From positions 1 to 16,500 of the forward strand of contig CAVFWQ010000044.1 of NCBI GenBank assembly GCA_963626285.1: a DNA stretch of 16,500 bases. Reading direction: 5' to 3'. This stretch comes from CAVDRM01 sp963626285 (GTDB lineage Bacteria > Bacillota > Clostridia > Christensenellales > Aristaeellaceae). Shown here one piece after another: positions 1-6,569 of this stretch. The position numbers were made by a program, and so were the translations under genes. Numbering within the stretch: the first letter of the stretch is position 1; every line of letters begins with the position of its first letter. The notes beneath the pieces are model-generated. The model saw only the letters and a list, made by a program, of their open reading frames with translations, ran no database searches and was not told the origin of the DNA.

Positions 1-2
1 TT

Positions 3-332
3 GGCATGCCGCTGACCTATTTCGGCACATTCTTTTATCAAATCCATACGCAGGTGAAAAAGCTGAAGCTGAAGACGCCACAGGCATTTTACACCTTGCG
101 CTTCAGCCCCGACGGCATCCAAATCGAGAACGACAGAAAAAAGGAAGAGACGCAGAGCCTGCCGTGGGAGCGCGTTCACGCCGTTTACCGCGTGGCGGGC
201 TGCATCTATCTTTATGCCGCGCCGACCCGCGCCTTTCTTCTGCCCGACGGCCAGACCGATGCCACTCCTGCCGAAATGTGGGCTCTCTTTGAGCGCCATA
301 TCGACAAAAAACGTCTGTTTGCGAAAAAGTAA
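3..332 (+). CDS. YcxB-like protein, C-terminal part (5' end outside window)
   Basis: The frame is open to the left edge and the first visible ATG is at position 6, so the gene is probably cut by the window start. About 109 residues are visible. The pattern of a basic helix, then a beta-rich segment (FYTLRFSPDGIQIEN), then LPWERVHAVYRVAGCIYLYA and a closing 'FLLPDGQ' resembles the C-terminal domain of the YcxB family. In those small Firmicute proteins two N-terminal membrane helices normally precede this domain, and those helices would lie upstream of the window. The function of YcxB proteins is not established. The stop codon overlaps the ATG of the SNF2 gene by one base (TAATG at 330-334), which suggests one transcript and translational coupling. 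Family assignment rests on recognition of the motif pattern only. Confidence 0.6.
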   Translation, partial: GMPLTYFGTFFYQIHTQVKKLKLKTPQAFYTLRFSPDGIQIENDRKKEETQSLPWERVHAVYRVAGCIYLYAAPTRAFLLPDGQTDATPAEMWALFERHIDKKRLFAKK

Positions 333-2614
333 TGGCTGCCGAGATGCTCAAGCGAATCATGGATGCCCTGTCCGCACTTCGCGCCCCGCTTTCCTTCAGC
401 GAGTATGACCTGCACGCATTGACCGCGGGTGCGCTTCAGGACGCGGGGATCGAGTTCGTCCATGAAGCGCCGCTGAAAAGCCGCTGCCGCATTGATTTTT
501 TGTGCGGGGATACGGGCATTGAATTAAAGCGCGGCAGGCCGGACACAAAGCAACTAAAAAAGCAGGCGGAGCGCTATTTGTCCAGCGACAGGCTGTCCGC
601 GCTGATTGTTGTCTCCGAGCGCCCCTGCACCCTGCCGTCCGAACTGCTCCGCAAGCCCGTTTTTCAAATCTGCCTGCAAAGGCTGTGGGGTATCGCGCTG
701 GATGAGCCGAGCGAGCCCGTAAAGCCGCTGCCCTCCGCGTCCATTCAAGAAGAAGCGGCTGCTTTTCAGGACGACCCGGACGCCGCATCCGGCGCGCTGA
801 CGGGCGGCGAGGAGGAAACCCCGCAGGAAGAGATGCGGGATGAAAAGCTGTCTGCTTTCCGGCTGTTGGAAAGTGAGGAAGCGCTGAATGCGATTCCGCT
901 GCCCGCCTATCTGCAAGATGCGCCGAACGCGCCGCTTCATTATTACGGAACACTTTCCTATAATAAGCGGGCGCAGCGCTGGGTCATCAAGGGCGAGCCG
1001 TGCGTGACGGAAATGTGCAAGCGTCTCTTTCCCGGTTCATCCGGCGCAAGGCGCGGCGAAGCGCGGTTTACGGCGCACAGGCGCATTGTCGGGGACATCG
1101 GCTGGCTGATGCTCCGCTTCCCCCTGGCTGTCGCCCCGCAGGACGAAGAGCGCTGGCAGGAGACGCTTTACGAGGCGCAAAACGACTATCGTCTGCGTGA
1201 GCTGGCGCGAGTCGCGCCGCAGGCCGTGCAGCCGCCCGCGGCTGTCTTTCGGGGCGAATTAAAGCCCTTCCAGCAGACGGGGCTGGCCTTTTTGCTGCGC
1301 ACAAAACGCGCTCTGCTGGCGGATGATATGGGGCTTGGCAAAACGGTGCAGGCGCTGGCGGCGCTGGCGACTTTGCGCGCGTTTCCGGCGCTGCTGGTCG
1401 TGCCGCCGCATCTGGTGCTGAACTGGCAGGCGGAAATCAGGCGCTTTGTCCTCGTCTTCGGCCGTCCGCCCGTCATCCATGTTATTCGCGGGCTGACCCC
1501 CTACGCCCTGCCCAAGGCGGACATTTATATCATCCATTATCTCCTCCTGCGCGGCTGGAAGGACGCGCTGAAGGGGGACTTTTTCCGCGCCGTCGTGTTT
1601 GACGAAATTCAGGAGCTGCGCCGCACGGGGTCGGAAAAATATTCGGCGGCAAGCCTTTTGTCCGAGAACTGCGACCGCGTGTACGGGCTGTCCGGCACGC
1701 CGATTTATAATTTGGGCGGCGAGATTTGGAATGTCGTTAACATCTTGGACTTCCATTTTTTGGGCGATTATGAGTCCTTCTCCCGTGAATGGTGCGTGGG
1801 TTACGGCCGAAGGATCGTGCAGAAGCCGGAGCTTCTGGGCAATTATCTGCGCAATGAGGGGCTGATGCTGCGCCGCACCAAGCAGGAAGTGCTGCCGGAG
1901 CTGCCGGAAAAGCGGCGGCTGATTCAGGAGATTGACGCGGACGATACGCTGTATAAAACGCTGATGACGCCCGTTCTGGATAAGCTGCACAGATGGCAGA
2001 CGGATACCGCGCTGACCGCGTCCGAGCGGGCATTGCTGGAGGATCAAATCAGCCAGCAGGAGCGGCAGGCGACGGGCTTGGCCAAGGCGCCGTATGTCTG
2101 CCAGTTTGTTCGTGCGCTGTGCGAAGCAGGCGAGCGGGTGCTGCTGTTTGCACACCACCATGCGGTGATGGACGCCTATAAGAAGGAATTAAAAGCGCTT
2201 CATCCCGTGTTCATCACGGGCAGGGAAACGGCGGCGCAGAAGGAGGAGGCGTGCAGCCGCTTCATGCAGGATAAGACCGCTCTTTGCTGCGTTTCATTGC
2301 GCGCAGCCAGCGGATTAAACCTGCAGCGCGCCACCTGCGTGGTGTTCGGCGAGCTGGACTGGTCGCCCGCCGTGCATTCTCAGGCCGAGGATCGTGCGCA
2401 CCGCATCGGTCAGACGGATTCCCTGCTGTGCTATTATCTCGTCTCCCCGCACGGCAGCGACAGCGATATTCAGGCCGCGCTGGGGCTCAAGGTCAGCCAG
2501 TTCCTTTCCCTCATGGGCGACGCCCCGCAGAGCGAGGTTCGGCGCAGACAGGATGCATCGATTGCCAGACAGCACGTTGAAGCGCTTGTCAGGCGGTTGA
2601 GCGGCTCCAAGTAG
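332..2614 (+). CDS. SNF2-family helicase with N-terminal PD-(D/E)XK-like nuclease domain
   Basis: A 760-residue protein. The C-terminal two thirds is a clear SNF2/SWI2 ATPase, the class of double-stranded-DNA translocases: Walker A DDMGLGKT (331-338, Lys337), a DEIQ box at 424-427 in place of the usual DEAH, LSGTP (453-457), ASGLNL (659-664), and motif VI QAEDRAHRIGQ (684-694). Residues 200-300 resemble the accessory region found before the ATPase core in SMARCAL1-like bacterial proteins. Residues 18-100 contain RIDFL (53-57), GIELKRG (62-68) and a following helix, which matches the D-x(n)-ExK core of PD-(D/E)XK nucleases with candidate residues Asp55, Glu64 and Lys66. Residues 125-180 are an acidic, low-complexity linker. 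The ATG overlaps the upstream stop and has only a weak Shine-Dalgarno; Met5 is an alternative start. The helicase call is firm, while the nuclease call is an inference from motif spacing. The role is unknown, and DNA repair or defence are possible. Confidence 0.9.
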   Translation: MAAEMLKRIMDALSALRAPLSFSEYDLHALTAGALQDAGIEFVHEAPLKSRCRIDFLCGDTGIELKRGRPDTKQLKKQAERYLSSDRLSALIVVSERPCTLPSELLRKPVFQICLQRLWGIALDEPSEPVKPLPSASIQEEAAAFQDDPDAASGALTGGEEETPQEEMRDEKLSAFRLLESEEALNAIPLPAYLQDAPNAPLHYYGTLSYNKRAQRWVIKGEPCVTEMCKRLFPGSSGARRGEARFTAHRRIVGDIGWLMLRFPLAVAPQDEERWQETLYEAQNDYRLRELARVAPQAVQPPAAVFRGELKPFQQTGLAFLLRTKRALLADDMGLGKTVQALAALATLRAFPALLVVPPHLVLNWQAEIRRFVLVFGRPPVIHVIRGLTPYALPKADIYIIHYLLLRGWKDALKGDFFRAVVFDEIQELRRTGSEKYSAASLLSENCDRVYGLSGTPIYNLGGEIWNVVNILDFHFLGDYESFSREWCVGYGRRIVQKPELLGNYLRNEGLMLRRTKQEVLPELPEKRRLIQEIDADDTLYKTLMTPVLDKLHRWQTDTALTASERALLEDQISQQERQATGLAKAPYVCQFVRALCEAGERVLLFAHHHAVMDAYKKELKALHPVFITGRETAAQKEEACSRFMQDKTALCCVSLRAASGLNLQRATCVVFGELDWSPAVHSQAEDRAHRIGQTDSLLCYYLVSPHGSDSDIQAALGLKVSQFLSLMGDAPQSEVRRRQDASIARQHVEALVRRLSGSK

Positions 2615-2743
2615 AGCCAAGCGCGGAGAGCAGGAACAGAATTCGTTTGTCCGGCCGCTTTTCACGCAGGCCGCGGTTTCGTTGGATGCAATCTTCGGAG
2701 GGCACGGGAGGGCTTTTCGAGCCTTTCGCAAAATATCGGTTCA

Positions 2744-2772
2744 TTGCTTTTATCTTTCATTCATGATACAAT
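2744..2772 (+). promoter_or_regulatory. Predicted sigma-A promoter for radC
   Basis: A -35 box TTGCTT (2744-2749) and a -10 box TACAAT (2767-2772) are 17 bp apart, with an extended -10 TG at 2764-2765. It lies about 35 bp before the radC start, which has GAGGAG at 2791-2796. The stretch 2615-2743 holds no gene and no convincing terminator. Confidence 0.7.
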
Positions 2773-2805
2773 TTTCTGCAGCATAACACAGAGGAGCGGG
2801 GCGGT

Positions 2806-3510
2806 ATGGAGCAGCATGAGGGACACAGGCAGCGGCTGAGAGAGCGGTTTTTCAAAAATGAGATGGACAGCTTTGCGCCGCACGAGGCGCTGGAGCTGCT
2901 GCTGACATACGCCATTCCGCGCAGGGACACCAATCTGCTTGCGCATCGGCTGATTGAGCATTTCGGAACGCTTCACGCCGTGCTGGAGGCGCCGCTTGAG
3001 GAGCTGACACAGGTGGACGGCATCGGGGAAAACGCGGCGGTGCTTGTCCATATGCTGCTGCCGTTGTACCGGATGTATGAGCAGGACCGTTTGGCGCCGT
3101 CGCTCTCTTTGACGACCTTTAAGCAGGTGGAGGACTTCTGCGCCGGACTTTTGAAGGGGCTGAACGCGGAGCGATTTTATGTGCTGTGCTTTGATGCACG
3201 GCTCAAGCTGATCCAGACGCGCCTCGTTTCGGAAGGCACGCTGAATGAGGTTGCGGTTTACCCACGGCGCATTTTGTCCATACTGCTTCGGCATAACGCC
3301 GCCGGCGCGGTGCTGGCGCATAACCACCCCGCCGGAACGTTTGCGCCGTCCGATGCGGATATTATCCTGACGAACACCCTGAACGGGCTGCTGCAGGGCG
3401 TCGGCATCCGGCTGTATGACCATATTTTGGTTGCCGGCGGGCAGACCTTCAGCTTTAAACAGAACGGGATTTTGAAAGATGAAGAAAGGTATTTTTATGC
3501 GGAGAAATAA
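2806..3510 (+). CDS. radC: RadC family JAB/MPN-domain protein
   Basis: A 234-residue protein of normal RadC length. The N-terminal part (1-80) has the RadC leader HRQRLRERF, the helix PHEALELLL, and a helix-hairpin-helix-like DGIGENAAVL at 71-80. The C-terminal JAB domain (about 103-225) carries the JAMM metal-binding set: Glu143 in SEGTLNE, then HNHPAG with His172 and His174, followed by PSDAD with Asp183. RadC was named for DNA repair, but that role has been disputed and the molecular function remains unsettled. The start has a good ribosome site (GAGGAG, 9 bases before ATG) and its own promoter. The 3' end overlaps the DUF218 gene. In many Firmicutes radC sits beside mreB; here it follows a SNF2 helicase instead. 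Confidence 0.95.
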   Translation: MEQHEGHRQRLRERFFKNEMDSFAPHEALELLLTYAIPRRDTNLLAHRLIEHFGTLHAVLEAPLEELTQVDGIGENAAVLVHMLLPLYRMYEQDRLAPSLSLTTFKQVEDFCAGLLKGLNAERFYVLCFDARLKLIQTRLVSEGTLNEVAVYPRRILSILLRHNAAGAVLAHNHPAGTFAPSDADIILTNTLNGLLQGVGIRLYDHILVAGGQTFSFKQNGILKDEERYFYAEK

Positions 3511-4102
3511 GCACAAGCGAGGTTTTTTCATGAGCTGTCTGCTGTTTTTGGTCATTTTGGGCTGTGTGTGCTTTTTGGGGCTCTGCACCTATGTCGTCAT
3601 TGCCGAACATACCGTTCCAACGCCGGATGAGCCGACGGACGCAATCATCGTGCTGGGTGCGCAGGTGAAGGCGGACGGAAGCCTCAGCCTGCAGCTGGAA
3701 TGGCGGCTCAAGGCAGCGTTGGAGGAATATGAAAAGCAGCCGTGCTATATCGTTTCCTGCGGGGCGCAGGGCGAGAATGAGCCCGCGCCGGAGGGAGAGG
3801 TCATGACCGAATGGCTGATTCTCCACGGCGTCGCGCAGGAACACGCGCTGACGGACGCGGACAGCTATAATACTAAGGAAAATCTGCTGAATGCGCGGGC
3901 GCTGCTGCCCGATTCCGTGCAGACCGTGCTGATCGTCACCAGCGATTACCATGTCCCGCGGGCGCTGGCCATCGCAAGGGACCAGGGGCTGATCGCCTAC
4001 GGCAAGGGCGCGTATACCAAGCCCGAATATTGGCTCAAAAACCATGTCAGGGAAACGCTGGCGTGGGGGAAATATTTACTGCTGAAGGTATTCGATAAGT
4101 AA
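3497..4102 (+). CDS. YdcF/SanA-like DUF218 membrane protein
   Basis: About 201 residues. A short basic N terminus (RRNKHKR) is followed by one membrane helix (about residues 10-36) and then an extracytoplasmic DUF218 domain. Recognisable blocks are DAIIVLGAQV, the SYNTKENLLNA block and VTSDYHVPRALAIA. DUF218 proteins such as SanA and ElyC are linked in enterobacteria to envelope integrity, but the biochemical activity is not settled. An ATG at 3479 would add six residues but has no spaced ribosome site. The ATG at 3497 has AAAGG (3485-3489) seven bases upstream, so it was chosen. The gene overlaps the end of radC by 14 bp and is presumably cotranscribed with it. Confidence 0.85.
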   Translation: MRRNKHKRGFFMSCLLFLVILGCVCFLGLCTYVVIAEHTVPTPDEPTDAIIVLGAQVKADGSLSLQLEWRLKAALEEYEKQPCYIVSCGAQGENEPAPEGEVMTEWLILHGVAQEHALTDADSYNTKENLLNARALLPDSVQTVLIVTSDYHVPRALAIARDQGLIAYGKGAYTKPEYWLKNHVRETLAWGKYLLLKVFDK

Positions 4103-4118
4103 AATACGGCGTCAAAAC

Positions 4119-4135
4119 AGCGGGTTTTTCCCGCT
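4119..4135 (+). terminator. Short GC hairpin after the DUF218 gene, possible weak terminator
   Basis: AGCGGG (4119-4124), a five-T loop and CCCGCT (4130-4135) form a 6-bp stem 16 bases after the stop codon. No real U-tract follows, because the next bases are the -35 box TTGACA of the next promoter, with which the stem shares one base. It may end the radC operon inefficiently or work with other signals. Confidence 0.4.
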
Positions 4136-4162
4136 TGACAATTCCATCGGTTCGCTTATAAT
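4135..4162 (+). promoter_or_regulatory. Consensus sigma-A promoter for the marR remnant/MATE unit
   Basis: A perfect TTGACA (4135-4140) and a perfect TATAAT (4157-4162) are 16 bp apart. The expected transcription start (about 4168-4170) lies inside the palindrome that follows, so a protein bound there would block initiation. That is the usual arrangement for autorepressing MarR regulators. Confidence 0.85.
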
Positions 4163-4163
4163 G

Positions 4164-4203
4164 ACCAATGATAATTATCAGCGGTAATTATCATTGGTTT
4201 TTT
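4164..4203 (+). promoter_or_regulatory. Large AT-rich palindrome, probable operator (or terminator-like hairpin)
   Basis: The arms ACCAATGATAATTATC (4164-4179) and GGTAATTATCATTGGT (4183-4198) are complementary over 16 bp with one T-G exception, separated by three bases. The left arm contains the self-complementary 12-mer TGATAATTATCA (4169-4180). Six T residues (4198-4203) follow, so in RNA it would look like an intrinsic terminator with an AT-rich stem. Its position over the transcription start of a MarR/MATE promoter favours an operator. Binding by the ancestral MarR is inference. TGATAAT-type palindromes also resemble Fur-like boxes. Confidence 0.65.
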
Positions 4204-4418
4204 ATAAGGGATATTTGGTGAAGCGAGTCTCGGACGACGACGGGCGCGTGACGCGCCTGAGCGTGACGGAAAAAGGCGCGGTGCTGTCCGAACCACTTGA
4301 CAGGCGGTATTTTCAAATGCCGAAACTGTATCTGAACGGCATAACGGATGAGGCGGCGGACTGCATGGTGCGCGTCGTTAAAGCATTGGACGGCGCCATG
4401 TGCATGGGGGAGGAATGA
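4194..4418 (+). pseudogene. Truncated MarR-type regulator (C-terminal part only)
   Basis: The open frame gives about 74 residues. GYLVKR, then DDDGRVTRLSVTEKG, is the wing and following helix of a MarR winged-helix domain. The rest (LSEPLDRRYFQM to MVRVVKAL) fits the C-terminal dimerisation helices. MarR proteins are normally about 140-160 residues, so roughly the first 80, with the N-terminal dimer helix and the DNA-recognition helix, are missing. Only about 60 bp of non-coding DNA lies between the previous gene and the palindrome, so the lost part is not in another frame nearby. The first possible start is a TTG (4194) inside the palindrome with no ribosome site. The last codons overlap the MATE start. 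I read it as a 5' internal deletion that joined promoter and operator to the wing-coding region. An assembly error is the main alternative. Confidence 0.7.
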
Positions 4419-5773
4419 GTTTGAATAATGTAAAATCGGATTTTACGCAGGGGAGCATCCTCAAAAAATTGACCTCTTTTATGCTGCCGATTTTAGGCGC
4501 GCTGATTTTACAGGCCGCCTACGGCGCGGTCGATTTGCTGGTGGTCGGGCGCTTCGGCAGCACGGCGGGACTGTCCGGCGTGTCCACGGGCAGTCAGGTG
4601 ATGAACTTGGTCACCTTCGTCATCACGCAGCTTGCGATGGGCATGACCGTGCTGATTGCACGGTATCTGGGCGAGAAAAAGCCGGAGGAGATAGGACCGG
4701 TCATCGGCGGTTCGACCGTGGTGTTCGCCGCCATCACCGCCGTTTTGCTGGTGGTGCTGATTTGGCTGGCCGAGCCGATTGCCCTTTTGATGCAGACGCC
4801 GGAGGAGGCCGTTGAGGAGACCGTCAGCTATGTGCGCATCTGCGGTGGCGGCATCTTCTTTATCATCGCCTATAACCTTTTGTCCGCTGTATTTCGCGGC
4901 ATGGGGGACAGCAAATCACCGCTCATTTTTGTCGCGGTCGCGTGCGTTGTGAACATCTTCGGCGACCTGTTGCTGGTGGCGGTCTTTCACATGGATGCGG
5001 CGGGCGCGGCGCTGGCGACGGTGCTGGCGCAGGCCGTTAGCGTGGTGTTCGCTTTCGTGATGCTTGCCAAGAAAAAACTGCCGTTTACCATCGAAAAAAA
5101 GGACTTCCGCGTGAATGTGCAATGCAAATATGCGCTTAAAATCGGTTTGCCGCTGGCGCTTCAGGAGTGCCTGACGCAGGTTTCCTTCCTTGCGTTGTGT
5201 GCGTTTGTGAACAGGCTGGGGCTTTCGGCCTCGTCCGGCTATGGCGTGGCGAACAAGATTGTCAGCTTTGCCATGCTCGTGCCCAGCGCGCTGATGCAGT
5301 CAATGGCCTCTTTCGTCTCGCAGAATGTCGGCGCGGGCAACGAAAAACGCGCTGGTCAGAGCATGATGTGCGGCATCGGCGTGGGCGTGGGCATCGGCAT
5401 TGTGGTGTTCTTCCTTGTTCTTTTGAAGGGCGACGCACTGACGAGCCTGTTTACAAGCGATGCGGAGGTGATAGCGCACGGGTTTGACTACCTGAAGGGC
5501 TTTGCGCCGGAGACCATCGTCACCGCTGTGCTGTTCAGCTTTATCGGCTATTTCAACGGGCATAACGAGACGATGTTCGTCATGGCGCAGGGACTGATTC
5601 AGACGCTGCTTGTCCGTCTGCCGCTGGCGTACTTCATGAGCATCCGGCTAAACGCCGATCTGACCGGCATCGGCCTTGCCGCGCCTGTCGCAACGGTGGT
5701 CGGCATCATCCTGAATGCGGTGTATTACGGGCGGTTTCGGAAAAAGCTGAAGCAAAGAGAATTGCTTCAATAA
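4415..5773 (+). CDS. MATE family efflux transporter
   Basis: About 452 residues with the typical twelve hydrophobic segments of a MATE (multidrug and toxic compound extrusion) antiporter, a cation-coupled exporter in the cytoplasmic membrane. Family features are the N-terminal FTQGSILKKLTSFMLPI, the QAAYGAVDLLVVGRFG segment of helix 1-2, the FRGMGDSKSPL block between the two halves, and a second half beginning with GLPLALQE. The substrate cannot be told from sequence. The ATG at 4415 overlaps the stop of the MarR remnant (ATGA) but lies only one base after GGAGG (4409-4413). A TTG at 4421 has the better spacing (seven bases) and may be the true start. Expression probably depends on the 4135-4162 promoter, formerly under MarR control. 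Confidence 0.93.
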   Translation: MSLNNVKSDFTQGSILKKLTSFMLPILGALILQAAYGAVDLLVVGRFGSTAGLSGVSTGSQVMNLVTFVITQLAMGMTVLIARYLGEKKPEEIGPVIGGSTVVFAAITAVLLVVLIWLAEPIALLMQTPEEAVEETVSYVRICGGGIFFIIAYNLLSAVFRGMGDSKSPLIFVAVACVVNIFGDLLLVAVFHMDAAGAALATVLAQAVSVVFAFVMLAKKKLPFTIEKKDFRVNVQCKYALKIGLPLALQECLTQVSFLALCAFVNRLGLSASSGYGVANKIVSFAMLVPSALMQSMASFVSQNVGAGNEKRAGQSMMCGIGVGVGIGIVVFFLVLLKGDALTSLFTSDAEVIAHGFDYLKGFAPETIVTAVLFSFIGYFNGHNETMFVMAQGLIQTLLVRLPLAYFMSIRLNADLTGIGLAAPVATVVGIILNAVYYGRFRKKLKQRELLQ

Positions 5774-5781
5774 AGAAAAAC

Positions 5782-5815
5782 GGACAGTGCGGTAAAATGC
5801 ACTGTCCTTCTTTTT
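5782..5815. terminator. Bidirectional intrinsic terminator
   Basis: GGACAGTGC (5782-5790) and GCACTGTCC (5799-5807) form a perfect 9-bp stem with an eight-base loop. T-rich tracts lie on both sides (TTCTTTTT after it on the + strand, GTTTTTCTTT on the - strand). It serves the converging MATE gene and the peptidoglycan-binding protein gene. Confidence 0.9.
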
Positions 5816-5816
5816 A

Positions 5817-6566
5817 TCAGTTGATTTTTTCCAAAATATCCAGTGTGAATGCGGGCAGCGTGACGCTTTGGGCGTCTGCCGTCGTATATGTATACAGGCC
5901 GTCAAACGTGCCGAAGCAGGCAACGCTGTCGTTTTCGGCGGGGGAGAAGTCCGGACCTTGTATAACGGCATAAACAACGAGCGTTCCGTTGTTGCCCGTG
6001 GCGATGCGCAGCCGATAGCTTCCGTCCGCATCCGCAAGGCTCTGCACGACCGTGCCGGTAAACCGGAGCTTCTTTCCCTGATACCTGTCAGGCTCCTGAC
6101 CGACAGCGGCAAAATCGAGCTTTCCGTAGGCCGCGCTGCGGTTGGGCGTTTTGGTGGGCTTGGGGGTCTTGGTGGGCGCGGGTGTGGGCTTAAGCGGAGC
6201 AGTTTCCGCAAACAGCGCGATTTGGTCCTCCGCCGTTGCCGTTCCGTTGACCTTCAAGCCGGCCTCCTTTTCAAACGCTTTCATGGCCTTGACGGTGGCA
6301 TTGTTATACTTGCCCGTCACCTCGCCGGTCAGATAGCCCAGCTCCTGCAAACGCTTTTGCAGCGCCTCGACCTCGGCGCTTTTGTCGCCGGACTTGAGCG
6401 TTACAAACGGGTATGCGCCCAGTGTCCGAAGCCGTGCGTCGATTTCCTCCCGCAGCGCCAGCAGAGTCTCCGCATCCATGCTGTCCACATCGACCGCTTC
6501 CGCACAGGCAGCTGCGGCACAGAACAGCATCAGCGCCGTAAGCAGCGCACAGAAGACCTTTTTCAT
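5817..6566 (-). CDS. Secreted peptidoglycan-binding protein with C-terminal OB-like domain
   Basis: A 249-residue protein. A signal peptide occupies residues 1 to about 23 (MKKVFCALLTALMLFCAAAA, then CAEA). A PG_binding_1 repeat follows at about 57-118 (VTLKSGDKSAEVEALQKRL, LGYLTGEVTGKYNNATV, FEKEAGLKVNGTA). A Pro/Thr/Lys linker at 125-142 (repeated TPKPTK-type units) leads to a beta-rich domain at 148-247 with QGKKLRFTGTVVQ and FDGLYTY. That domain resembles OB-like domains seen in other Firmicute exported proteins. No catalytic domain is visible, so it may anchor to or sense the cell wall. It starts three bases after the mtaB stop, with GGAGGA inside the mtaB 3' end as its ribosome site, so the two genes are cotranscribed. 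The C-terminal domain assignment is tentative. Confidence 0.85.
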   Translation of the reverse strand: MKKVFCALLTALMLFCAAAACAEAVDVDSMDAETLLALREEIDARLRTLGAYPFVTLKSGDKSAEVEALQKRLQELGYLTGEVTGKYNNATVKAMKAFEKEAGLKVNGTATAEDQIALFAETAPLKPTPAPTKTPKPTKTPNRSAAYGKLDFAAVGQEPDRYQGKKLRFTGTVVQSLADADGSYRLRIATGNNGTLVVYAVIQGPDFSPAENDSVACFGTFDGLYTYTTADAQSVTLPAFTLDILEKIN

Positions 6567-6569
6567 CGC

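Noticed and set aside
1259..2161. A 300-codon open frame on the - strand
   Set aside because: It is antisense to the SNF2 motor domain; Gln/Arg-rich with no domain and no ribosome site.
332..3510. A defence island formed by the SNF2 fusion and radC
   Set aside because: No restriction, methylase, toxin-antitoxin, integrase or phage genes are nearby, and radC has its own promoter. The context is chromosomal and mixed, so only the fusion itself is reported.
2761..3588. A 275-codon open frame on the - strand
   Set aside because: It is antisense to radC, which has promoter, ribosome site and complete JAMM motif; the antisense product is Gln/Arg-rich with no features.
4164..4198. The palindrome as the end of a transposable element
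   Set aside because: There is only one copy in the window, no target-site duplication and no transposase, and its position over the start site of a regulator promoter is better explained as an operator.
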